Shown here in pieces: positions 13,301 through 25,300 of a DNA stretch of 64,000 nucleotides. Source of the stretch: Siphonodentalium dalli (lineage: Eukaryota; Mollusca; Scaphopoda; Gadilida; Siphonodentaliidae). How positions within the stretch are numbered: position 1 is the first letter of the stretch; each line of letters starts with the position of its first letter. The notes below the pieces were generated by a model. That model was not told where the DNA came from. It made no database searches and saw only the letters and a list, made by a program, of their open reading frames with translations. Position numbers and translations under genes: made by a program. The DNA lies in the NCBI GenBank assembly GCA_032622095.1, contig CP136061.1, forward strand, positions 124,001-188,000, read 5' to 3'.

Positions 13301-16300
13301 TATGTGGGTAACAATACTCTGAAGTTTCAAAAATCTACGATCAAAACTGTAGGAGGAGTTGATTACACCATGAAGGTACCCTCATACAGAAAATTATAAA
13401 AAACAAAATTCAAAGTCGAAAGGCCCATAACTCTGGGAAAAATCATTTGATCAAACTCAAATTCGAGCTTGACCTGTATTTTGATATGAACGACCCACAA
13501 AAAACAGAATTTCCAATTAAACAATCCAAACTTGAGTTATCATCCGGAAACCAAAGAAAAAACAAGTAAAATGGAATTTTCTAAGTCGAAAAGCCCATAA
13601 CTCTGAGAAAAATCATCGGATCAAACTCAAATTCGAACTTGACCTGTATTTTGATATCATCCGGAAACCAAAGAAAAAGAGGAAACATTTAATTTTCTAA
13701 GTCGAAAAACGTCCATAACTCAAGGACAATTCATCGGATCAAACTCAAATTCGAACTCAACCTGTATCTTGATATGACTGATCCACATATTTGCAATTAA
13801 TGATTCCAAACTTGAGATATCATCCGGAAACCGAAAAAGTGAGAAATTTTCTAAGTAAAAAAAAAGTTGAAAAAAGGGATTTCAGAGCACCTGTGTTCTT
13901 GGTTGAGACACCTACATACCAAGTTTCAATCAAATCAGATGATCATTACTGGAGTTATAACTCCGGACGGACGGACGGACGGGACACACGGAGCTGATTA
14001 CAATAGTCCCCCGAAAATAATTTTTTCAGGGGACAATCAATGGCTCCCGTTTAGAGGTCAACCCAGAGATCCGTACGCAGTTTGATAATGATCGGATGAT
14101 GGATGTGGCCTGTAGAGTGTGCCAAAAGATTTAGTCACGCAAAGAGTAAAATCCAAGATGGCTGCTGGCGGCCATGTTTTTAACGAATTTCAGAAATAAT
14201 CGATGGCTCCCATCTAGAGGTCACCCCGAAAATCCATATGAAGATTGGGGGCGATTAGATGAGGAATGTGGTCTGTAGGATGTGCCAAAGGATTTAGTCA
14301 TGCATTCAAGATGGCTGCCAGCGGCCATGTTTTTCATCGAAAATCGCTAAAAGTTTACAACTCCCGCTTAGAGGTGATCCTAAACATGCCTGCAAATTTT
14401 CAAAACATTTATCCAATAAAAGTGGGCTGCAGGGTGTGCCAATGGATTCAAATTTGAAATCCGAAATGACAGCTGGTGGCAATATTTTTTAACGAATTTC
14501 GGAAAAAAATTGATGGCTCCCATCTAGGGGGTCACCCCGAAGATCCATATGAAGTTTACTAGTAGTGATGATCAGATGAAGGATGCGGCCTGTAGGGTGA
14601 GCCAAAGGAAAATGTTGATGGATACCAACCCACAGCAATAGCTCAAACTTTACAAGGTAAGGTTGAGCTAAAAGGGATATCTCACTTCATGACACGTAAT
14701 GCCGATAAAAAGCAAATTTCATGCAGTTTCATTCAATTTGTTTTTCTTCAAGAGTGTGGGTATAGCTAGTAATGAAAACTTATCACTCACATCAATGAAG
14801 ACAGCTGAATGAACTCTCTGTTGGCTTTTTATTGAGTGAAGTACACTGGCTGTCTGAAACAAAAATGTTTGTCATTAACCCTTTACCCAACAAACCGGCC
14901 AAATAAAGCTTCAACAGCCTAAAATATCTTCGGTCTGTCTCAATAGAACCATACAAATATGAATATCATTGGAACCGGCTCCTTGACCACATTGTGATAG
15001 TTACAGTTATGCCCTATGGTCGACTCGCATATATAAGAGAATGCATTGGCCTAAAAAAAAATCTTTTTTTAACACTTTTTACCATTTTTTCTTACATTCT
15101 TTAACAATTTTATAATTTTTAATGTGCTAAGCCAATGCATTCTCTTATATATGCGAGGCGACCTATGGTCGACTCGCATATATAAGAGAATGCATTGGCA
15201 CAGGGCCCTTCTGTTGGGTAAAGGGTTAAGTGATGTGCAGCCCTGTTAATTACCATTGACTAAGCCGAGTCAAATGCCTAGTCAAAAAGAAATATCATTG
15301 GGTATATTGTATCCGAAGAAAATTTCAGAACATGCCAACTGAACCTGCCGATGTTTTGTGCAAAATTGAAAAAATTGCTGGAGACATTGACTTATAATGT
15401 CAAACTGTGGAAGTCTTCAGACGTGCAAAAAAAATTTGTTGAATGCCAAGCACAATTGAGGATTATCTTGATAATCAGCAATTTTAAACCATACTGAAAT
15501 AATGTCTGCCATGATGATGGACCAAATTCCAATTGTAAACTGAAGTTATATGTGTAGAGCATGCAACTATGCAGATCCTAGGCATTTTAGCATGCCCTAG
15601 GAACATGTTCTGGCCTAGGGACTTTGCTGGAGACTTCAGGTACTTAACCCTTTCAGTGCCAAGTCCGATTTTTGTATCAACCCATAATTCCTTGATCATT
15701 TTTCAAGGAAATATGGGTTGATACAGAGCTCTTTCCATCAATGTATCACATTATTATAATCAATAAATTTGAAAAATTATCAAGGAAATATGGGTTGATA
15801 CAAAAATCAGACTTGGCACTGAAAGGGTTAAAGCGTGAATATTCTTGCCCAACATACTATGTTCAGATAGGCAAAATACATCAACATTCTTATCGGTATG
15901 TGTAATCTGTAGGACAGGTTATTGGAAAATCCGTTCCAAATGTTCATTATTGATTAATTCAGCCTACATATTTATATTTTTACCTATTTGGTGTTTTCTG
16001 ATATAACACAACCAATGCACAGCCCTCTTAATTCAGATTGTTTGGCTTCGGTAATCCGCTACGGCAACCCTTTGCCGTGGCTCAGTTTGCTTCAGCAAAT
16101 GACATTGCAGATTGCCATAGCCAATTATGAAGGTTGAATGCAGTTTGAGTATTCGACAATAGCAGTTGAATTTTACATTCTTCAAGCGGGCATACTGTCT
16201 CAGAATTGAACTATCACCTTGAAATTCACAAAATGAAATCAAAAGCATACACTGTACCTTTAATAATTAACTTACTAGTAATGAACAGTGCCTGGTTGTA

Positions 16301-19300
16301 TTAACAGTGAATTGCATATACTTGGAGGAAGTATTTCAACAGAAATGAGGCCAACTATTCCAGGTAAAAATTGGATTAAGTTTCTGCATTTTAGAATGGG
16401 TTATAAATGAAACAGTTTCAAGTCATAAGGCTGACCTAGCTGATTTCCTGGTGTAAATTGATGAAGATACAGTATGAGTATTCAATATCATTCAACTATA
16501 TAAACATGGTCAAGAGAGATATTTCTGATGAAGAAGTAGTTCTGAGTCATACAGGAATTAACTTACCTCGACATCATATGCATCAATCTTCATGTTATTT
16601 ATGATGAAGTAGTTCCGAGTCATACATGAATTAACTTACCTCGACATCATATGCATCAATCTTCATGTTATTTATGATGAAGTAGTTCCGAGTCATACAT
16701 GAATTAACTTACCTCGACATCATATGCATCAATCTTCATGTTATTTATGATGAAGTAGTTCCGAGTCATACAGGAATTAACTTACCTCGACATCATATGA
16801 ATCAATCTTCATGTTATTTATGATGAAGTAGTTCCGAGTCATACATGAATTAACTTACCTCGACATCATATGCATCAATCTTCATGTTATTTATGATGAA
16901 GTAGTTCCGAGTCATACATGAATTAACTTACCTCGACATCATATGCATCAATCTTCATGTTATTTATGATGAAGTAGTTCCGAGTCATACCGGAATTAAC
17001 TTACCTCGACATCATATACATCAATCTTCATGTTATTTATGATGATGTAGTTCCGAGTCATACATGAATTAACTTACCTCGACATCATATGCATCAATCT
17101 TCATGTTATTTATGATGATGTAGTTCCGAGTCATACATGAATTAACTTACCTCGACATCATATGCATCAATCTTCATGTTATTTATAATGATGTAGTTCC
17201 GAGTCATACATGAATTAACTTACCTCGACATCATATGCATCAATCTTCATGTTATTTATGACGATGTAGTTCCGAGTCATACATGAATTAACTTACCTCG
17301 ACATCATATACATCAATCTTCATGTTATTTATGATGATGTAGTTCCGAGTCATACATGAATTAACTTACCTCGACATCATATGCATCAATCTTCATGTTA
17401 TTTATGATGATGTAGTTCCGAGTCATACATGAATTAACTTACCTCAACATCATATACATCAATCTTCATGTTATTTATGATGATGTAGTTCCGAGTCATA
17501 CATGAATTAATTTACCTCGACATCATATACATCAATCTTCATGTTATTTATGATGATGTAGTTCCGAGTCATACATGAATTAACTTACCTCGACATCATA
17601 TGCATCAATCTTCATGTTATTTATAATGATGTAGTTCCGAGTCATACATGAATTAACTTACCTCGACATCATATACATCAATCTTCATGTTATTTATGAT
17701 GATGTAGTTCCGAGTCATACATGAATTAATTTACCTCGACATCATATACATCAATCTTCATGTTATTTATGATGATGTAGTTCCGAGTCATACATGAATT
17801 AACTTACCTCGACATCATATACATCAATCTTCATGTTATTTATGATGATGTAGTTCCGAGTCATACATGAATTAACTTACCTCGACATCATATACATCAA
17901 TCTTCATGTTATTTATGATGATGTAGTTCCGAGTCATACATGAATTAACTTACCTCGACATCATATACATCAATCTTCATGTTATCTATGATGATGTAGT
18001 TCCGAGTCATACATGAATTAACTTACCTCGACATCATATGCATCAATCTTCATGTTATTTATGATGATGTAGTTCCGAGACATACATGAATTAACTTACC
18101 TCGACATCATATGCATCAATCTTCATGTTATTTATAATGATGTAGTTCCGAGTCATACATGAATTAACTTACCTCGACATCATATACATCAATCTTCATG
18201 TTATTTATGATGATGTAGTTCCGAGTCATACACGAATTAACTTACCTCGACATCATATGCATCAATCTTCATGTTATTTATGATGATGTAGTTCCGAGTC
18301 ATACATGAATTAACTTACCTCGACATCATATGCATCAATCTTCATGTTATTTATGATGAAGTAGTTCCGAGTCATACAGGAATTAACTTACCTCGACATC
18401 ATATGCATCAATCTTCATGTTATTTATGATGAAGTAGTTCCGAGTCATACAGGAATTAACTTACCTCGACATCATATGCATCAATCTTCATGTTATTTAT
18501 GATGAAGTAGTTCCGAGTCATACATGAATTAACTTACCTCGACATCATATGCATCAATCTTCATGTTATTTATGATGAAGTAGTTCCGAGTCATACATGA
18601 ATTAACTTACCTCGACATCATATACATCAATCTTCATGTTATTTATGATGATGTAGTTCCGAGTCATACATGAATTAACTTACCTCGACATCATATGCAT
18701 CAATCTTCATGTTATTTATGATGATGTAGTTCCGAGACATACATGAATTAACTTACCTCGACATCATATGCATCAATCTTCATGTTATTTATGATGATGT
18801 AGTTCCGAGTCATACATGAATTAACTTACCTCGACATCATATACATCAATCTTCATGTTATTTATGATGATGTAGTTCCGAGTCATACATGAATTAACTT
18901 ACCTCGACATCATATACATCAATCTTCATGTTATTTATGATGATGTAGTTCCGAGACATACATGAATTAACTTACCTCGACATCATATGCATCAATCTTC
19001 ATGTTATTTATGATGATGTAGTTCCGAGTCATACATGAATTAACTTACCTCGACATCATATACATCAATCTTCATGTTATTTATGATGATGTAGTTCCGA
19101 GTCGTACATGAATTAACTTACCTCGACATCATATACATCAATCTTCATGTTATTTATGATGATGTAGTTCCGAGTCATACATGAATTAACTTACCTCGAC
19201 ATCATATGCATCAATCTTCATGTTATTTATGATGATGTAGTTCCGAGTCATACATGAATTAACTTACCTCGACATCATATGCATCAATCTTCATGTTATT

Positions 19301-22300
19301 ATTTATGATGAAGTAGTTCCGAGTCATACATGAATTAACTTACCTCGACATCATATACATCAATCTTCATGTTATTTATGATGATGTAGTTCCGAGTCAT
19401 ACATGAATTAACTTACCTCGACATCATATACATCAATCTTCATGTTATTTATGATGATGTAGTTCCGAGTCATACATGAATTAACTTACCTCGACATCAT
19501 ATACATCAATCTTCATGTTATTTATGATGATGTAGTTCCGAGTCATACATGAATTAACTTACCTCGACATCATATACATCAATCTTCATGTTATTTATGA
19601 TGATGTAGTTCCGAGTCATACATGAATTAACTTACCTCGACATCATATGCATCAATCTTCATGTTATTATTTATGATGAAGTAGTTCCGAGTCATACATG
19701 AATTAACTTACCTTGACATCATATACATCAATCTTCATGTTATTTATGATGATGTAGTTCCGAGTCATACAGGAATTAACTTACCTCGACATCATATGCA
19801 TCAATCTTCATGTTATTTATGATGATGTAGTTCCGAGTCATACATGAATTAACTTACCTCGACATCATATTAGAGGTGCCACGATTATTGATTTTGATAA
19901 TCGATAATCGGTCGTCAATAATCGACTATAATCGATTAATCGTACCTAATATTAATAACATCAGTGGAAGTATACCGTAATATGGCCTATTGCCTGGGTG
20001 CTCGTTAATTCAATAACTGCACTGTCGCTGGTCATTTGAGACATTGGCTGATGTAATTTTTACGTTAATAAAGTGCATCATAAACCACTGTTAATGACTA
20101 ATGAGCACAATGTATTGAATACCAGCACAGTTCTCAGTGATGTTATATGGTTATAATATTTGTGAGTTCATTAGAACGAACGTAGCGATTAATTTAAGTT
20201 TTAGGAATAGCCAAATACATAAACAAACGATACAAAAGTAGGATTGAACAATGGACCGCCGGTTGTTCCTACGGTACATAAAGGAATCAAATGTTATGGA
20301 AACAATAAGTTTCATCAAACTTCCAGAGCGTGGTTGACAATCACAAACGTGTGCCCCACCTGCAAATTGCATGACTCAGAACAATTTTAAGTATTTGATA
20401 AGTCTGTTTCATTCAGCATTCACCACACGATATGCAATAGCCTTTACTAGTAACTTCTAAGTATACATTTCTACTTATAATATCCAAACAAAGTTCACTT
20501 GCAATGCAATTGGGGAGAACATCACTGATTAAAATGCCATATATACATGTACATGTATATTGTTCCCTGGTTTTAGAGAGAATGTCAATCAACTTCCCAT
20601 TGGTCCAATCAGATTCAAGGGCGAGTGCATTCAGTTCATTGAACACGGTGACAGTCGGCACATTTCAAAGACATATTGCCACCTTTCAAGTATATTAAAA
20701 TATACAACGATGTCACAATGTGTTCAAATCTGCAGTGCGGCCAATTTGTAGAATATGCAACGACCCGACGAGAAACCATGTCGCATCGTCAAATGAATTG
20801 CCAACTGTTTGCAACATATATCAGTAGTACTCATGTTATTGGAATCTCTTTGGTACGCGATCAAAGGATGTTAACACCTCGGTTGTAGATAGAACTGTGT
20901 AAAATAAACACGGTATTCAATAATACCCGGCATCTTCTGACATCCGATATAAATAACACAGATTAATCGACGATGGAAATGGTAATCGATTATCGGCTTT
21001 ATCAACGGTTCATCGATTATACGATTAATCGTGGCACCCCTACATCATATGCATCAATCTTCATGTTATTTATGATGATGTAGTTCCGAGACATACATGA
21101 ATTAACTTACCTCGACATCATATGCATCAATCTTCATGTTATTTATGATGATGTAGTTCCGAGTCATACATGAATTAACTTACCTCGACATCATATACAT
21201 CAATCTTCATGTTATTTATGATGATGTAGTTCCGAGACATACATGAATTAACTTACCTCGACATCATATACATCAATCTTCATGTTATTTATGATGATGT
21301 AGTTCCGAGACATACATGAATTAACTTACCTCGACATCATATACATCAATCTTCATGTTATTTATGATGATGTAGTTCCGAGACATACATGAATTAACTT
21401 ACCTCGACATCATATACAGCAATCTTCATGTTATTTATGATGATGTAGTTCCGAGACATACATGAATTAACTTACCTCGACATCATATACATCAATCTTC
21501 ATGTTATTTATGATGATGTAGTTCCGAGTCATACATGAATTAACTTACCTCGACATCATATACATCAATCTTCATGTTATTTATGATGATGTAGTTCCGA
21601 GACATACATGAATTAACTTACCTCGACATCATATACATCAATCTTCATGTTATTTATGATGATGTAGTTCCGAGACATACATGAATTAACTTACCTCGAC
21701 ATCATATACATCAATCTTCATGTTATTTATGATGATGTAGTTCCGAGACATACATGAATTAACTTACCTCGACATCATATACATCAATCTTCATGTTATT
21801 TATGATGATGTAGTTCCGAGACATACAGGAATTAACTTACCTCGACATCATATACATCAATCTTCATGTTATTTATGATGATGTAGTTCCGAGACATACA
21901 TGAATTAACTTACCTCGACATCATATGCATCAATCTTCATGTTATTTATGATGATGTAGTTCCGAGACATACATGAATTAACTTACCTCGACATCATATA
22001 CATCAATCTTCATGTTATTTATGATGATGTAGTTCCGAGACATACATGAATTAACTTACCTCGACATCATATACATCAATCTTCATGTTATTTATGATGA
22101 TGTAGTTCCGAGACATACATGAATTAACTTACCTCGACATCATATACATCAATCTTCATGTTATTTATGATGATGTAGTTCCGAGTCATACATGAATTAA
22201 CTTACCTCGACATCATATACATCAATCTTCATGTTATTTATGATGATGTAGTTCCGAGTCATACAGGAATTAACTTACCTCGACATCATATACATCAATC

Positions 22301-25300
22301 TTCATGTTATTTATGATGATGTAGTTCCGAGTCATACATGAATTAACTTACCTCGACATCATATACATCAATCTTCATGTTATTTATGATGATGTAGTTC
22401 CGAGTCATACATGAATTAACTTACCTCGACATCATATGCATCAATCTTCATGTTATTTATGATGATGTAGTTCCGAGTCGTACATGAATTAACTTACCTC
22501 GACATCATATGCATCAATCTTCATGTTATTTATGATGATGTAGTTCCGAGTCATACATGAATTAACTTACCTCGACATCATATACATCAATCTTCATGTT
22601 ATTTATGATGATGTAGTTCCGAGTCATACATGAATTAACTTACCTCGACATCATATACATCAATCTTCATGTTATTTATGATGATGTAGTTCCGAGTCAT
22701 ACATGAATTAACTTACCTCGACATCATATACATCAATCTTCATGTTATTTATGATGATGTAGTTCCGAGTCATACATGAATTAACTTACCTCGACATCAT
22801 ATGCATCAATCTTCATGTTATTTATGATGATGTAGTTCCGAGTCATACATGAATTAACTTACCTCGACATCATATGCATCAATCTTCATGTTATTTATGA
22901 TGATGTAGTTCCGAGTCATACATGAATTAACTTACCTCGACATCATATACATCAATCTTCATGTTATTTATGATGATGTAGTTCCGAGTCATACAGGAAT
23001 TAACTTACCTCGACATCATATACATCAATCTTCATGTTATTTATAATGATGTAGTTCCGAGTCATACATGAATTAACTTACCTCGACATCATATACATCA
23101 ATCTTCATGTTATTTATGATGATGTAGTTCCGAGTCATACATGAATTAACTTACCTCGACATCATATGCATCAATCTTCATGTTATTTATGATGATGTAG
23201 TTCCGAGTCATACATGAATTAACTTACCTCGACATCATATACATCAATCTTCATGTTATTTATGATGATGTAGTTCCGAGTCATACATGAATTAACTTAC
23301 CTCGACATCATATGCATCAATCTTCATGTTATTTATGATGATGTAGTTCCGAGTCATACATGAATTAACTTACCTCGACATCATATGCATCAATCTTCAT
23401 GTTATTTATGATGATGTAGTTCCGAGTCATACATGAATTAACTTACCTCGACATCATATGCATCAATCTTCATGTTATTTATGATGATGTAGTTCCGAGT
23501 CATACATGAATTAACTTACCTCGACATCATATACATCAATCTTCATGTTATTTATGATGATGTAGTTCCGAGTCATACATGAATTAACTTACCTCGACAT
23601 CATATACATCAATCTTCATGTTATTTATGATGATGTAGTTCCGAGTCATACATGAATTAACTTACCTCGACATCATATACATCAATCTTCATGTTATTTA
23701 TGATGATGTAGTTCCGAGTCATACATGAATTAACTTACCTCGACATCATATACATCAATCTTCATGTTATTTATGAAGATGTAGTTCCGAGTCATACATG
23801 AATTAACTTACCTCGACATCATATACATCAATCTTCATGTTATTTATGATGATGTAGTTCCGAGTCATACATGAATTAACTTACCTCGACATCATATACA
23901 TCAATCTTCATGTTATTTATGATGATGTAGTTCCGAGTCATACATGAATTAACTTACCTCGACATCATATACATCAATCTTCATGTTATTTATGATGATG
24001 TAGTTCCGAGTCATACATGAATTAACTTACCTCGACATCATATACATCAATCTTCATGTTATTTATGAAGATGTAGTTCCGAGTCATACATGAATTAACT
24101 TACCTTGACATCATATACATCAATCTTCATGTTATTTATGATGATGTAGTTCCGAGTCATACATGAATTAACTTACCTCGACATCATATACATCAATCTT
24201 CATGTTATTTATGATGATGTAGTTCTGAGTCATACATGAATTAACTTACCTCGACATCATATGCATCAATCTTCATGTTATTTATGATGATGTAGTTCCG
24301 AGTCATACATGAATTAACTTACCTCGACATCATATGCATCAATCTTCATGTTATTTATGATGATGTAGTGATTCCCAGATGGCGACCACAGAATTATCTC
24401 TGCATCTGTAAGATAACACAGACATACATGATACTGACTGTTCTTAATGTTGGTTTACATCGATGATCTGTTCCATAACTCTACTATAGCAGAGTTTACA
24501 CCCAGATTCATCATTGAATTGGTTTTATCCTAAACATGAACACAGAAAGCTATATTTATTGGAAAGAGTGATATCTTGCAGTCACAATGACTGATTTACA
24601 TTTTATGATAAAATACATATATATTTAGTCCAAGTTACCGTTGATGTAAGCCAACTATTGAAACATGTAGTGATAATACTGGTTGATGTCAAGTATGGTT
24701 GCCTTACTCTTCTCTCATCAGACTTCAGGAGTAAGGTACCGCTCATCTAAAATCACCAAAATGACGGTAATAACATGTCACAATTGAGAAAATAACCCAG
24801 TTTATCCATAGACAAGACAGTCAATGACTGTGGGGTCGCTCACCAGACTGCAAAGACTGATAAGACTGGGACTCTGGAGACCACAACAGTCAGAACGTTT
24901 CATAATCACTTTAAAAGAAGTAGAACTAAACAGGATATGTGGCTAGAGAGACTTCACATATGTAGATTGGTGAAAATCCACCTTGAAATTACCAACTGTA
25001 CACTACTGATCACCCACCTCCTCCAGATCAACAAGACCCCTCCCGACTGGGCTCCAGACTCCCAAGTCTTGGGTTGGAATTTCACAACCGACACCTCAAA
25101 CTTTCTCAATTGTTGGAAATTTCCAATCTCACAAGCGCCTTTTTATAATATCATTTAGACATGTTTGAAGCCCAATTATCCATGGACCCAAAACACCATA
25201 CATGTATGTCAGATTAATCAGTCAGGTGGTTCCAAGGTAGATGTTTTAATGAATTTGGTATTTCAATGATTTTATTAGACACAAAAGTGTTAACTCCTCA

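Larger units (their letters stand above)
8815..14790 (-). other. PAK1IP1: PAK1IP1 intron 6, packed with repeats
   Basis: The donor is ATTGAT/GTGAGT and the acceptor TTTAACAG. It contains a GT-microsatellite-headed repeat relic (8850-9128), a TTAA MITE (9129-9529), a 145-bp near-perfect hairpin (10280-10424), a foldback element with GAGGTCCCC hairpins (11570-11980), an inverted composite of tandem repeats (12122-14036) and a second tandem-repeat block (14040-14680). No exon of another gene is seen. Confidence 0.85.
14854..24322 (-). other. PAK1IP1: PAK1IP1 intron 5, mostly a 5'-splice-site minisatellite
   Basis: In the transcript this 9469-nt intron starts GTAAGTTAA (24322) and ends TTTCAG (14854). 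From its first base it is a 73-bp tandem array down to about 16546, interrupted by an hAT-like element. The remainder (14854-16545) holds two TTAA MITEs and otherwise unique sequence. The intron cannot be translated through: the first codons after exon 5 are GTA AGT TAA. Confidence 0.9.

Noticed and set aside
16546-24368. CRISPR-like array
   Set aside because: Units are contiguous 73-bp tandem copies without unique spacers, and they derive from a eukaryotic exon-intron junction.
16546-24368. Coding VNTR that would give a repetitive protein domain
   Set aside because: 73 is not a multiple of three, each unit has the stop GTA AGT TAA right after the exon-like part, and no open frame runs through the array.
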